From NCBI RefSeq assembly GCF_003201865.1, contig NZ_QJJJ01000024.1, positions 1-62,721 of the forward strand: DNA of 62,721 bases, read 5' to 3'. Source of the stretch: Methylobacterium sp. B4 (GTDB lineage Bacteria; Pseudomonadota; Alphaproteobacteria; Rhizobiales; Beijerinckiaceae). Positions 41,390-52,612 of the stretch are shown here, piece after piece. The position numbers were made by a program, and so were the translations under genes. The first letter of the stretch is position 1; each line of letters begins with the position of its first letter. Below the pieces are notes generated by a model. That model saw nothing but the letters and a program-made list of their open reading frames with translations, had not been told where the DNA came from and did not search any database.

Positions 41390-42223
41390 TCACCAGGCCT
41401 GGGGCGTGATCACGCCCTGTCGCGTCACGACGACCCACTGGCGGCCCCGACGCTCGATCGCCTCGACCCGTCCGACGCCCGGAACCGCGTCTCCGCGCCC
41501 GACCTCGACGAGGCGGCGGCGACGGTCCTCAAGGATCGCCACTCCGTCATAGACATCCCGCAGAGCCCAGCCTTCGAGCGTCTCCGCCTTCGGCTTGTCC
41601 GGCAAGCTTCCGGTTTGGGTCGGCTCCGGCGCACGAACCTCCGGCTTGGGCTCCACCTTCGTTGGCGCCGCGACTGCCACCGTCTGTACCTTCTTCTCCA
41701 CTTGTCCGACCAGGGCGGCGATGCGCTCGCCGTGGTCGCGCTCGGCCCGGGTCACGGTTTCGGACAGCGTCGTCAGGCGCCGCTCGACGGTCTGCTCCGT
41801 GCGGGCGATCCGATCCGACAGGCTGACATTCAGCGCCTTGGCCTCGCTGCGGGCGGCCTCGCCGGCGTCGCGCAGGCCCGTCACCGTGCGGGTCAGGCGG
41901 TCGATCTCCTGGGACAGACGCGCGGTCTCGGTCCGCCCGGCCTCCAAGCCGGCGCGAAGCGCGTCCGCCGTGTCGTCCGACCGTTGCCCCGGTGCCGCCA
42001 TCAGACCGATGGCGAGACCGAAGGCGAGGGCCGCAGCGCTCGTGCCGACCAGCCGGGTCGTCGCGCCGAAGGGGATCCTCCGGCTCGCGACCTTCGCCGG
42101 AGAAGTCGCGGGCGAGGCAGGCACGGCGGCGGGCTTGGACGGCGCGGTGCCGCCGACGACCTGCCTCAACAGCTCGGCGGCCTTCGAGGCCGCATCCTTG
42201 CCCGTTTCGACCGTGTCCGACAT
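41390..42223 (-). CDS. Membrane-anchored coiled-coil protein
   Basis: A 277-residue protein. A Pro/Ala-rich cytoplasmic part (1–50) leads into one membrane helix (about 57–76; VGTSAAALAFGLAIGLMAAP), a long coiled coil (about 82–170, RTETARLSQEIDRLTRTVTG and following) and a Pro-rich linker. A compact C-terminal domain follows (about 210–277: EGWALRDVYDGVAILEDRRR, VGRGDAVPGVGRVEAIERRG, WVVVTRQGVITPQAW), recalling the C-terminal domain of pilus or secretion accessory proteins of the PilP kind. The topology places coiled coil and C-terminal domain in the periplasm. Function unknown; monocistronic. Confidence 0.75.
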   Translation of the reverse strand: MSDTVETGKDAASKAAELLRQVVGGTAPSKPAAVPASPATSPAKVASRRIPFGATTRLVGTSAAALAFGLAIGLMAAPGQRSDDTADALRAGLEAGRTETARLSQEIDRLTRTVTGLRDAGEAARSEAKALNVSLSDRIARTEQTVERRLTTLSETVTRAERDHGERIAALVGQVEKKVQTVAVAAPTKVEPKPEVRAPEPTQTGSLPDKPKAETLEGWALRDVYDGVAILEDRRRRLVEVGRGDAVPGVGRVEAIERRGRQWVVVTRQGVITPQAW

Positions 42224-42496
42224 GGTCAGGCTTCCCGGTGATGAGGCCGTGAGGCCTCGAATGCTGAGCAGTTCGACGGCGCGGCGGCTTTGGCCGCCTT
42301 CCGCCGGTCGTACCGGCGGCCCGAGCAGGTCCCTCTCGCCGACATCCGAAAGCGGGCCGCCTCGACAGGCGGTTGCTTCGGCTCGGGAAAGCTTCGCCGG
42401 GCATGCTCGGACTTTGTTAAGGATGCTTGTTTACTGAAAGGTTACCGTCGCCATCCTGCCGCCACACCGATCGAAGCTTCGGCCGCGATCGACGGA

Positions 42497-44758
42497 TCAG
42501 GCGAGGCGCATGGCGGTGCGCCGCAGGGCCGAGGCCAGGATCTCCCGGGTTCTCGGATCGCGCGCCGTCCGCATCGCCGCCATCAGGGCCGGTGCCGCAT
42601 CGACGGCCGTCTCGCCCATCCGGCCGAGTGCGTTGCCCAGGGCGCGACGTCGATCTTCGTCCGACGTCTCTTCCAACAGTGCCACCAACGGTGCGACGGC
42701 CGGGGCCCCGATTTCCGCGATGACGAGGCCGAGCCGCCACTGGACCGGGGCGAAGCCCGATCGCCTCATCACTGTGACCAGCGTCTTCAGGTGCGCCGCG
42801 GGCGCAGGTCCGATCCGGCGCAGGTCGTCCACGATCTGGAGCCGAACCCGATCCTCAGCCGCGCCCGCCAGGGCTTCGACGAGCGATCCGATCAGGGCCT
42901 CGCGCGCGTCCACGGCCGCGGGACCGATCAGCCCGAGAGCGTGGAGGATGAGGAGGCGGACCGGTTCGTTCGGTGCGCTCTCGAGAGCGGCCGACAGTGG
43001 CCCGATTGCGGCCGCTCCCATGGCGCCGAGCAATTGCGCCGTGTGTCGCCCGAGCGCGCTCTCGCCGTAGATCGCGAGCAGACCGGCAAGGCCTTGGATC
43101 GCCGCCGGGGACGGGATCACCCCGCGTGCGATTTTGCGCAGGATCGCCTCCGAGCCGGATGCCCGGGGCGCGAGCGTGGCCGCGTCGATCTGCGCGGTCG
43201 CGAGCAGCGCGGCCGGCGCGCCGATCATCCGCAGCGCCTCGGCAAGGGCCGTGCCCAGCGCGGCATCCTCGGTCGCCCCGACCGCTGCCCCGAGGCTTGC
43301 GACCGCCGCACCCGCCTCTGTTCCGAACTCTCCCAGCCCCTCGGCCAAAGCGGTGCGCGCGGCGGGATCTTGGTTGGCTTCGAATTCCGCCAGGAGGATC
43401 GGCAGGGCGACCGGGCCGAGGCTCGCCATCGCTTCGACGATGCGACGCAACGTCCACAGATCGCGGCTCGCCCGCAGGGCATCGCGCAAGGGGCTAAGCG
43501 AGGCGGGCGAACGCAGACCGATCGCCGTCAGCGCCTCGGCCATCGCCGCGCGTGAGGGATCGTCGGCTGCGGCACCGACCGCCTCCACGAGGTCGCCGAG
43601 GGCGGGCGCCGCGCTTGGGCCGATCGAGCCGAGGGCCCGCGCGAGCGTCGCACGCTGCCGCGCCTGCGCCGCGCCGCGAAAAGCCGCCACGAGAGGGCCG
43701 ATTGCGGTGGGTCCGATCCTGCCCAGGGCATGGGCAAGCATGGCGTGGGTGTTCGCGTCGCGTGCGGTTGCGAGCGCCGCGAGCAATGATTGGATCGCTT
43801 CCGAGCCCGCCGCGCTGATCCGTTCGATCATCAGCGCGACCTGACTGTGATGCCCGGGTCCGCACAAAGCCTCGACCCGCACGATGACGGCCGGCAGATG
43901 GAACGCTGCCGGGGCACCGATGCCGGCAAGGGCGTAGGCCAGGGCTTCGACACCGTCGAGATCCGTCGTTGCGGCGAGCGCCAACGCAAGCTTGTCTGCG
44001 AGCGGCGCCGCTTCGGTTCCGATGCGGCCTGCGGCGTAGGCGATCCATCGGCGCCGATCGTGGTCCCGGATTTGTTCGAGCCCGGCTGCAAGAGCCTCCA
44101 GATCCGTTGGGCCGGCCCACCAGAGCAGGCCGGCCAGATCCGCCGGCGCGGTCCCGCTCGCCCCGCCGGCCAACATTTCGAACAGGCCGGGCACCGGGCT
44201 CGTGCGATGACCGTCGCGGGACAGTCGAATTTCCTCGCCCGCACGTTGCCCATCGAGCAGCGCCCGCGCCTCGTCCTGTCGGATCTCGACGCGTTCCTCA
44301 CGGTTCGACAACCGCATGTCGGCCGTGACACGGCCATTCACGATCCGGAAGAGCCGGAAGGATTCGGGGATCGTCTCGCCGTGGGGACGTAGGGTGCTGC
44401 ACCGGACGGAATGACTCCGCAGATCACCCGATAGCCATGTCGCGGGAACGGGACCGGTGCACTCGTACACCTCCGCCATGCCGATCGGACGGCTGGGCTC
44501 TTCCTCGCCGAGACGGCTGCGGGACCAGGCCGCCTCGCCATCGCTGACCGCCACGTTGCCGCCGAAGCCTGCAAGGAAGAGTCGGCCGTCCCGGATGAGC
44601 CAGCGGGCCACATAGCCTCGGACATGGGCCGTGGAGGAGCCGCGCAGGAAACGGCATCGTCGCCAGAGCGGGTGGCCGGCCGGGAGGATCGGTGGGCAGC
44701 TCGTGAGGAAGTAGCCCACTCCGTCGGCTTCGAGCCGGTCCGGGACTTGACGTGTCAT
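42497..44758 (-). CDS. HEAT-repeat protein with an unidentified N-terminal domain
   Basis: A 753-residue protein. Residues about 1–165 form a separate domain (GYFLTSCPPILPAGHPLWRR, TAHVRGYVARWLIRDGRLFL, VPATWLSGDLRSHSVRC, FRLFRIVNGRVTADMRL). This recalls, from memory, a small beta domain of polymorphic-toxin or immunity contexts whose signature is RGY.A.W.I.DG.LYL followed by A.W.SG; it could not be named. From about 200 to the end there are about fifteen HEAT-like helical repeats with recurrent ALGRIGP, ALGSIGP, GLIGPAAVDA and EIGAPAVAPLVALLEE motifs. HEAT arrays bind proteins or bilins; no bilin Cys or lyase signature was identified. It lies 103 bp after the antiporter gene on the same strand. 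Confidence 0.75.
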   Translation of the reverse strand: MTRQVPDRLEADGVGYFLTSCPPILPAGHPLWRRCRFLRGSSTAHVRGYVARWLIRDGRLFLAGFGGNVAVSDGEAAWSRSRLGEEEPSRPIGMAEVYECTGPVPATWLSGDLRSHSVRCSTLRPHGETIPESFRLFRIVNGRVTADMRLSNREERVEIRQDEARALLDGQRAGEEIRLSRDGHRTSPVPGLFEMLAGGASGTAPADLAGLLWWAGPTDLEALAAGLEQIRDHDRRRWIAYAAGRIGTEAAPLADKLALALAATTDLDGVEALAYALAGIGAPAAFHLPAVIVRVEALCGPGHHSQVALMIERISAAGSEAIQSLLAALATARDANTHAMLAHALGRIGPTAIGPLVAAFRGAAQARQRATLARALGSIGPSAAPALGDLVEAVGAAADDPSRAAMAEALTAIGLRSPASLSPLRDALRASRDLWTLRRIVEAMASLGPVALPILLAEFEANQDPAARTALAEGLGEFGTEAGAAVASLGAAVGATEDAALGTALAEALRMIGAPAALLATAQIDAATLAPRASGSEAILRKIARGVIPSPAAIQGLAGLLAIYGESALGRHTAQLLGAMGAAAIGPLSAALESAPNEPVRLLILHALGLIGPAAVDAREALIGSLVEALAGAAEDRVRLQIVDDLRRIGPAPAAHLKTLVTVMRRSGFAPVQWRLGLVIAEIGAPAVAPLVALLEETSDEDRRRALGNALGRMGETAVDAAPALMAAMRTARDPRTREILASALRRTAMRLA

Positions 44759-44861
44759 CGCTGAGGAGCGCCCGCAATCGCCATTGCGTCGTCATCGAGG
44801 ACGCAGGCGCCCCCGGCCGTCAAGGACCTCAACTGCTCGCCCGGCCCGGCGAGGTGCTCGC

Positions 44862-46628
44862 TCATCCGACCTCGTTGGCCGGAACCGACAGATTGCCCCG
44901 GATCAGGTCGCGGCCGGCATAGATGCCGCCCGCGGTCTCCAGCTCGAGGCGTTCGGCGTCGCGGCGGCGCACTTCGGCCATGACATCGCTGGCGGCCTCC
45001 GGATCGTCCCCGATCGTGAGGAGCGTCTGCTCGCCGAAGGCGAGCGCCGACTCGACGGTCTCGCGGATCTGGTAGGCGACGCCGGCATGGATCAGCTCGA
45101 CGGCGTGCTCCCGGTCGCGGGCGCGGGCGAGGACGGGGACCAGCGGGAATTCCGCGCGGGCGATCTCGGCGATACGCTTGGCCGTCTCCGGGTCGTCGAC
45201 GCAAATCAGGATCGCGCGGGCGGTCTCGGCACCGGCCGAGCGCAGGATGTCGAGCCGGGTGCCGTCTCCGTAATAGACCTTGAAGCCGAAGGATTCGGCG
45301 AGGCGGATGTTCTCGGCGTTGGTGTCGATGATGGAGACGGAGCAGCCGCGCGAGATCAGCGGCTGGCTGACGATCTGCCCGAACCGGCCGAAGCCGACGA
45401 TCAGGGCGCTGCCGGCGAGGTTCTCGGCCAGCTCGACGCCGTCCATCGAGACCGTTGCCTTCGGGCCGAGCCGGTCGAACAGGATCACCGCGAGCGGCGT
45501 CACCGCCATGGACAGGATCACCGTCGCCGTCAGGACGGCATTGGTCGTGCCGTCGATGATGCCCACGCTCGCCGCGGCGGCGTAGAGCACGAAGGCGAAC
45601 TCGCCTCCCTGCGCCATCAGCGCGGCGCGCTCCAGCGACTCCGTATGGGTGGCCCGCAGGATCCGGGCGATCCCGTAGATCACGAGACTCTTCACCACCA
45701 TGTAGGCGGCCACGGAAAGGAGGATCAGGCCCCAGTTCGCGGCGATGATCGCGAGGTCGAGGGACATGCCGACGCCGAGGAAGAACAGGCCGAGCAGGAT
45801 GCCTCGGAAGGGCTCGACATCCGCTTCGAGCTGATGCCGGAAGCTCGATTCCGAGAGCAGCACGCCGGCCAGGAAGGCGCCCATCGCCATGGAGAGGCCG
45901 CCGAGCTGCATCGCGAGCGCGGAGCCGAGCACGACCAGCAGGGCGGCGGCCGTCATCACCTCGCGAGCCTTCGCGGCGGCGAGCAGGCGGAACAGCGGGT
46001 TGAGGAGCCAGCGCCCGGCCGCCACCAGAGCCGCGACGGAGCCGAGCGCGATGCCGATGGCGTAGAGGCGCTCCATGCCGCTGGCCCCAGCCCCGCCCGG
46101 CGCAAGCAGCGTGACCACCGCCAGCAGCGGCACGATCGCGAGATCCTCCAGAAGCAGGATCGCGACGATCCTCTGGCCCTTCGGCCTGGAGAGCGAGCCG
46201 CGCTCCTCCAGCAGTTGCATCACGATGGCCGTCGAGGTCAGCACGAAGCCGGTGCCGGCCACGAAGGCCACGGTCACCGAGAAGCCAAGGCCGACGCCGA
46301 CCAGGGTGAGCGCGGCGATGCAGGCGCCAACCTGCGCGAGGCCGAGGCCGAAGATCTCGCGGCGCATCCCCCAGAGCCGGGACGGCTCCATCTCCAACCC
46401 GATGATGAAGAGGAACATCACGACGCCGAGTTCGGCGACGTGCAGGATCGCATGCGCGTCGGTGAACAGGCCGAGGCCGAAGGGGCCGATGACCAGTCCC
46501 GCCAGGAGGTAGCCGAGCACCGAGCCGAGTCCGAGCCGCTTGAACAGCGGAACCGCGATCACGCCCGCGGCGAGCAGCGACACGACCTGGACGAGCTCGC
46601 TCGCCGCTCCGGATGCTTCGGCAGCCAT
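44862..46628 (-). CDS. Kef/CPA2-type monovalent cation:proton antiporter
   Basis: A 588-residue inner-membrane protein. About 12–13 membrane helices fill residues 10–385, with CPA2 motifs such as LGYLLAGLVIGPFGLGLF, LGVVMFLFIIGLEMEPSRLW, LLLEDLAIVPLLAVVTLL and MALMAQGGEFAFVLYAA. A C-terminal RCK_N/TrkA-N domain starts near 400 with the dinucleotide motif IVGFGRFGQIVSQPL and DTNAENIRLAESFGFKVYYG. Such KefB/KefC/YbaL relatives exchange K+ or Na+ for H+ and are gated by nucleotides or glutathione adducts. ATG 46628 was preferred to an upstream in-frame ATG. It runs in series with pirin upstream and the HEAT gene downstream. Confidence 0.93.
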   Translation of the reverse strand: MAAEASGAASELVQVVSLLAAGVIAVPLFKRLGLGSVLGYLLAGLVIGPFGLGLFTDAHAILHVAELGVVMFLFIIGLEMEPSRLWGMRREIFGLGLAQVGACIAALTLVGVGLGFSVTVAFVAGTGFVLTSTAIVMQLLEERGSLSRPKGQRIVAILLLEDLAIVPLLAVVTLLAPGGAGASGMERLYAIGIALGSVAALVAAGRWLLNPLFRLLAAAKAREVMTAAALLVVLGSALAMQLGGLSMAMGAFLAGVLLSESSFRHQLEADVEPFRGILLGLFFLGVGMSLDLAIIAANWGLILLSVAAYMVVKSLVIYGIARILRATHTESLERAALMAQGGEFAFVLYAAAASVGIIDGTTNAVLTATVILSMAVTPLAVILFDRLGPKATVSMDGVELAENLAGSALIVGFGRFGQIVSQPLISRGCSVSIIDTNAENIRLAESFGFKVYYGDGTRLDILRSAGAETARAILICVDDPETAKRIAEIARAEFPLVPVLARARDREHAVELIHAGVAYQIRETVESALAFGEQTLLTIGDDPEAASDVMAEVRRRDAERLELETAGGIYAGRDLIRGNLSVPANEVG

Positions 46629-46715
46629 GGCGTCTTCAACCTCGATCTTTTGAGAGAGCGCCGCCCGTGGGCGGCGAGAGGGGCTTTGCGGGTGGCGGGG
46701 CACCCGCTCCGGGGC

Positions 46716-47654
46716 TCAGGGGTAGCGGACAGGCGGAGGGGATTCGGGCAGCGGAATGAACTCTGCGTCGTTCGGCACGGTGTCGAAACGGCCCTGGCGC
46801 CAATCCTCCTTAGCCTGCTCGATCCGCTCCGGCCGCGACGAAACGAAGTTCCACCAGAGGTGGCGCGGTCCGTCCATCGGTTCGCCGCCCAGCACCATGA
46901 AGCGCGCGCCTTCCGTCGCCCGCACGCTGATGCGGTCGCCGGGCCGGAAGACCAGCAGCTGGCCGGGCTCGAAGCCGTCGCCCGCGATCTCGATCGCGCC
47001 GGAGACCGTATAGATCGCCCGCTCGTCGTAGGTCGGATCGAGCGGCAATACGGCGCCCGCCTCCAGCGCCACGTCCGCGTAGACCATCGGGCTCGAAGTG
47101 CGCACGGGCGAGCGGGCGCCGAAGGCCTCGCCCGCGATCAGATGGACGGTCTTGCCCTCCCCCGTCAGCACCGGCATGGCCGCGGCATCGTAATGCTCGA
47201 AGGCCGGCGCGTTCTCCTCGTCCCGCGCATTCAGCGCGACCCAACTCTGGATGCCGAACAGCTTGGAGCCGGTCTGGCGCAGGTCGGTGCCGGTGCGCTC
47301 GGAATGGGTGATGCCGCGGCCCGCCGTCATCCAGTTGAGTTCGCCCGGGCGGATCGGCAACTCGGTGCCGAGGCTGTCCCGGTGCATGATCTCGCCGTCG
47401 AACAGGTAGGTCACCGTGGCCAGCCCGATATGCGGGTGGGGTCGCACGTCCATGCCCTGCCCGAGTAGGAATTCGGACGGACCCATCTGATCGAAGAAGA
47501 TGAACGGCCCGACCATCCGGCACTCGGCCGAGGGAAGAGCCCGCCGCACGGCAAAGGAGCCGAGATCCCGCGAGCGGGGCACGATCAGGGTCTTGATTGC
47601 ATCGCAGCTGAACGTATCAGCCGCAATCGGGTCGTCTGCACCGTGCCAGCTCAT
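46716..47654 (-). CDS. Pirin-family protein
   Basis: A 312-residue bicupin. The metal-binding His cluster is seen in VRPHPHIGLATVTYLFDGEI, with HRDSLGT, and WMTAGRGITHSERT completing the N-terminal cupin; the C-terminal cupin contains GAIEIAGDGFEPGQLLVFRPGD. Some bacterial pirins have quercetinase activity or act as redox regulators; the role is unproven. ATG 47654 with a GAGGGAG ribosome binding site was chosen. An 87-bp gap with a GC-rich hairpin (GCCGCCC/GGGCGGC) separates it from the antiporter gene. Confidence 0.92.
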   Translation of the reverse strand: MSWHGADDPIAADTFSCDAIKTLIVPRSRDLGSFAVRRALPSAECRMVGPFIFFDQMGPSEFLLGQGMDVRPHPHIGLATVTYLFDGEIMHRDSLGTELPIRPGELNWMTAGRGITHSERTGTDLRQTGSKLFGIQSWVALNARDEENAPAFEHYDAAAMPVLTGEGKTVHLIAGEAFGARSPVRTSSPMVYADVALEAGAVLPLDPTYDERAIYTVSGAIEIAGDGFEPGQLLVFRPGDRISVRATEGARFMVLGGEPMDGPRHLWWNFVSSRPERIEQAKEDWRQGRFDTVPNDAEFIPLPESPPPVRYP

Positions 47655-48307
47655 GCTTCTGCTCCCTCGCTTGAGCGGGACCGACCGCGATAGGCGGTTC
47701 TGCGCTCGACGGTTTAGCGCGACCCGAAGACTCGGGTCGACGGGCAACAAGATGCGTCGGCTGGTTCTGTTTTGTAATGGAAACGAGCAAAACGCATCGT
47801 TTCCAATTTTTCCATCTCATCCGTGGCTGGACGGGTGCTGGCCAGATGCGCTGGCGGTGTGGCACGGAACTCCGTGACGGCCGCGCCTGCCGAACACGGA
47901 AATGCGATCCGATCGGTCCAGCTTTATTTCAAATGATAACTTTTTGTTAGATCGCCTGGAATAGCGTCCATTGAGACGGCAATGAAAAATCGTTATTCAA
48001 TCGTCGTTTGAAGAGACAAGTACAATGCCGGTGATTTTCCGGCTCTAACCTGTTGTGCGTTAATGAATGGTGGTCGTCCGAACCCGTTCGGAAGGGTCTC
48101 TCCGGCCCGGCCGCAGACTTCGAAGACCCTCGCGACCAAGGTGCTCTCGGCCGAACGTCGTGCTGAACTCGCACCAGAATGGCTTGATCCGGCTGCGACG
48201 GCTGCGCGACCGGAGCGGCTGGCGGTGATCTTCTCCGGCCTCGGTCGTCCGTATCGACGATGCCACACGCTCAAACCGCACGCCTCGACCGGGGGGCCTA
48301 ACCATTC
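47655..48307. other. Divergent intergenic region
   Basis: About 650 bases between pirin (left) and the diguanylate cyclase (right), so it must contain both promoters. Bases 47760–48060 include AT-rich runs (47930–47950 and 47985–48005). No RNA gene, repeat or conserved open frame was recognised. Confidence 0.5.
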
Positions 48308-49555
48308 ATGTTGGACTTCAGCACGCTGCAGGTCGCGAGCATCAGTAGCCGCCTTGCCTTCATCGTCGTCTTCCTGGTGACGCTCTCACGGCACCCGAGC
48401 GAGTTCTATTTCGGCATCTGGGCGAGCGCGCTCGGCTGCTCCCTGATCGCCTCCTTCATGATGCTGGGCGATCCCTCGACGGTTCCGCTCCAGCCCTTCA
48501 AGGGAGCCGTCGTCTACGCCCTCTACGGAGCCAGCCTCTCGGCCTCGTGGATCGGCTTGCGGCTGTTCTACGAACGGCCGGTTTCGGTTCCGCCGGCCAT
48601 CGTCCTGGCCGTCGGTCCGGGCGTCCTCTACGGGCTCATGTTGCAGGTCGGCATCGCGATACCGTGGGGCCTGTCCACGGTGTTCGTTCTGATCGCCGTG
48701 AGCACCGGCCTGTGCATCCTCGAAATCCTGCGGACGCCCGCGCAGTCGCGCCTGTGGACGCAATACATCGTCCTTCTGGGATTTCTCGGTTATTTCTCGG
48801 CCTTCGTCCTGTCGGTCGTGATCATCCACTTTGCGAGCGAACACTTCGCTTCACCGGATAGTGGGGTCTACTCCCTGCTGTTCGATCAGTGGTGTGGAGT
48901 CTTCATCCAGATCGGCTACCTCGCCATGGTGAGCGAGCGCGCGCATCTGAGGCTCAGCCACTTGGCCGATACCGACCCGCTCACCGGTCTGGCGAACCGC
49001 CGCGGCCTGCGCGCGGCGATGAGCCGACGCGCGGCGGGCGATCGCGGAACCGCGGGCTGCGCGGTGCTTCTGGCCGACATCGATCGCTTCAAATCGATCA
49101 ACGACACCCACGGCCACGAGGGGGGCGATGCCGTCCTCGTCGGCGTCGCCGAGAGGTTGCGCAGCGTGATGCGCAAGGACGATCTCATCGCCCGCTGGGG
49201 CGGCGAGGAGTTCCTCGTGGTGGTGGATCGAACCGACGACGCGCAGGCGGTCCTCGTCGCCGAACGCCTGCGCGCGGCGGTGGCCGGGCAGCCGATCCTG
49301 CTCGGCGGCACCTCCATCGCGGTGACGGCAAGCGTCGGCGTGTCGGTCGGGACGATGGGCGAGGTGCAGATCGATGCTGCCGTGGCCCGCGCGGACGCGG
49401 CGCTCTACGCGGCCAAGAACGGCGGCAGGAATCAGGTGCGCCTGGAACTGCCGACGGTGCCTCAGCCGGCCGCCGCCGGGGCGACATGGATTCCGGCCCC
49501 GCCCGTCGGGCCGTCCCAACCGATCGCGACTGCGATTGCCATCCGAGAAGCGTGA
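48308..49555 (+). CDS. Membrane-bound diguanylate cyclase
   Basis: A 415-residue c-di-GMP synthase. Residues 5–205 form about six to seven membrane helices of unknown sensory type. The GGDEF domain (about 215–395) begins LADTDPLTGLANRRGLRAAM, contains ADIDRFKSINDTHGHEGGDAV and the active site RWGGEEFLVV (GGEEF about 297–301). An allosteric I-site RKDD lies exactly five residues before GGEEF, so product inhibition is expected. The C-terminal 25 residues are Pro-rich. An OmpW-like gene follows 64 bp downstream. Confidence 0.93.
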   Translation: MLDFSTLQVASISSRLAFIVVFLVTLSRHPSEFYFGIWASALGCSLIASFMMLGDPSTVPLQPFKGAVVYALYGASLSASWIGLRLFYERPVSVPPAIVLAVGPGVLYGLMLQVGIAIPWGLSTVFVLIAVSTGLCILEILRTPAQSRLWTQYIVLLGFLGYFSAFVLSVVIIHFASEHFASPDSGVYSLLFDQWCGVFIQIGYLAMVSERAHLRLSHLADTDPLTGLANRRGLRAAMSRRAAGDRGTAGCAVLLADIDRFKSINDTHGHEGGDAVLVGVAERLRSVMRKDDLIARWGGEEFLVVVDRTDDAQAVLVAERLRAAVAGQPILLGGTSIAVTASVGVSVGTMGEVQIDAAVARADAALYAAKNGGRNQVRLELPTVPQPAAAGATWIPAPPVGPSQPIATAIAIREA

Positions 49556-49619
49556 TCGAGCCGTGCCCAGAAGATCGACGCAAAGAAGCGATGTCTGCGA
49601 TCGTTCGCGCGCCAACGCG

Positions 49620-50282
49620 ATGTCACGTGGCCGCCGGACCGGGCTTGCGCTCGCGGCCCTGGCGCTGGCTTCGCCCGGCCGGGCGGCGGATATGCCCGCG
49701 GCTCCAGCGCCCGAGGAGGCGCTGACGGCGGGGAGCCTCCTCGTGCGGGCTCGAATCATCGGTTCGATCCCCGTCAACCAGTTCTCCCGGATCGAGCTGG
49801 TCGGGGGCCGGGTGTCGACGCCGGCGCGAGCACTGCCGGATCTCGACATCACCTACTTCCTCAGCGATCACTTCGCGCTCGCCCTGCAGGGCGGGGTCGT
49901 GCCGACGCGAACCTCGATCCGCGGATCGGTCGTCGGCAACCTGCCGATCGGCACGACCTGGAGCGCCTCGGTGACCAGCGCGATCCAGTTCCACTTCCTG
50001 CCGCACGCCGCCTTCAACCCGTATCTCGGTGCCGGGGTCGCCTACACGCATCCGCTGGCCTACGAACCGGCCAAGCCGTTCGTCACCGCCATGAAGGCCG
50101 ATCCGCAACTGGGGCCGATGATCCAGGCCGGCTTCGATTATCATCTCGGCGGCCGCTGGTACGCCAACATGGACATCAAGCAGGTCTTCCTGCCGACGCA
50201 GGTCTCCCGCGTCGGACCGGTCGGCGCGACGGTGCGGCTCGACTTGCTGATGGTCGGGGCCGGCCTCGGCTACCGCTTCTGA
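49620..50282 (+). CDS. OmpW-family outer membrane protein
   Basis: A 220-residue beta-barrel protein. The signal peptide (TGLALAALALASPGRA, cleavage after about residue 22) precedes a mature part with SLLVRARIIGSIPVN, LPDLDITYFLSDHFALALQ and FNPYLGAGVAYTHPLAYEPA, all typical of OmpW, ending in the outer-membrane C-terminal Phe signature (GAGLGYRF). OmpW barrels pass small hydrophobic compounds. ATG 49620 was selected because the signal sequence begins there. Same strand as the diguanylate cyclase. Confidence 0.9.
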   Translation: MSRGRRTGLALAALALASPGRAADMPAAPAPEEALTAGSLLVRARIIGSIPVNQFSRIELVGGRVSTPARALPDLDITYFLSDHFALALQGGVVPTRTSIRGSVVGNLPIGTTWSASVTSAIQFHFLPHAAFNPYLGAGVAYTHPLAYEPAKPFVTAMKADPQLGPMIQAGFDYHLGGRWYANMDIKQVFLPTQVSRVGPVGATVRLDLLMVGAGLGYRF

Positions 50283-50374
50283 CAATCCGGTCCGCGACCC
50301 CGATCGCCTGCGCCGGTGATCCCCTTTCCTCCGAGCGCGTTGTCCCGGCTGCGATCGTGACGGAGGAACAGGAC

Positions 50375-50614
50375 ATGACGAAGCTCTTCATCGCCCATGT
50401 GCGCGGCCCGGCCGGCGAGCGCCCGCTCGTGACCGTGCGTGCGGCCGCCGAGGGCGAGGCGCGCCTGTTCGTCGAGGCGGCCTACCCGGAAGACGAGGTG
50501 GTCGAGATCGCCGAGCCCGGCGAATGGGTGAGCGACGCCGATACCGGCACTCGGACCGGGGACGTGCGCGAGCATCCCGGCAGCGCGTGGCAGCCGCCGA
50601 CGAGCCGGGCCTGA
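50375..50614 (+). CDS. Small hypothetical protein
   Basis: A 79-residue acidic protein (MTKLFIAHVRGPAGERPLVT, FVEAAYPEDEVVEIAEPGEW). The ATG at 50375 has a strong GGAGGA ribosome binding site eight bases upstream. The order of strands and helices suggests a small alpha/beta fold; no family was identified. It lies just before the MmcQ-like gene and may be co-transcribed with it. Confidence 0.55.
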   Translation: MTKLFIAHVRGPAGERPLVTVRAAAEGEARLFVEAAYPEDEVVEIAEPGEWVSDADTGTRTGDVREHPGSAWQPPTSRA

Positions 50615-50625
50615 GACCGAAGGCC

Positions 50626-50982
50626 GTGACTTGCCTCCCCGAGGACGTGCGCGCCCTCGCGCTCCTGCTGCCGGAGACGGTCGAGGGTGCCCATCAGGGC
50701 CACCCCGACTTCCGGGTCGGCGGGCGGATCTACGCCACCCTCTGGACCGACGAGGCGCGCGTCGTCGTCAAGCTGACGCCCGACGAGCAGGCGCGCGTCC
50801 TGGAGGACGAACCGGACGCCTTCGAGCCGGTGCCGGGCGCCTGGGGCGGCCGGGGCTGGACCAGCCTTGACCTCGATGCTGCGGACGAGGCGGTTCTGCG
50901 TATCGCCCTGCTGACCGCGTGGCGGACCGTGGCGCCCGGAGACCTCGTCGCCCGCTACGACGATCTCGCCCTCGACCCTTGA
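50626..50982 (+). CDS. MmcQ/YjbR-family protein
   Basis: A 118-residue protein of the MmcQ/YjbR fold, a double-wing DNA-binding-like fold of unclear role. Features: EDVRALALLLPETVEGAHQG, HPDFRVGGRIYATLWTDEAR, VVVKLTPDEQARVL, GAWGGRGWTSLDLDAADE and LLTAWRTVAPGDLVARY. GTG 50626 gives the family's normal length; GTG 50587 is an alternative that overlaps the upstream gene. The stop lies eight bases from the convergent ABC-F gene, within a perfect CTTGAGC/GCTCAAG hairpin. Confidence 0.88.
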   Translation: MTCLPEDVRALALLLPETVEGAHQGHPDFRVGGRIYATLWTDEARVVVKLTPDEQARVLEDEPDAFEPVPGAWGGRGWTSLDLDAADEAVLRIALLTAWRTVAPGDLVARYDDLALDP

Positions 50983-50989
50983 GCCTCGC

Positions 50990-52612
<1,623 letters not shown>

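Noticed and set aside
44784..47468. An 894-codon open frame on the plus strand antisense to the antiporter and pirin genes
   Set aside because: It is Arg/Ala/His-rich, has no domain and lies opposite two well-supported genes; high GC makes such frames common.
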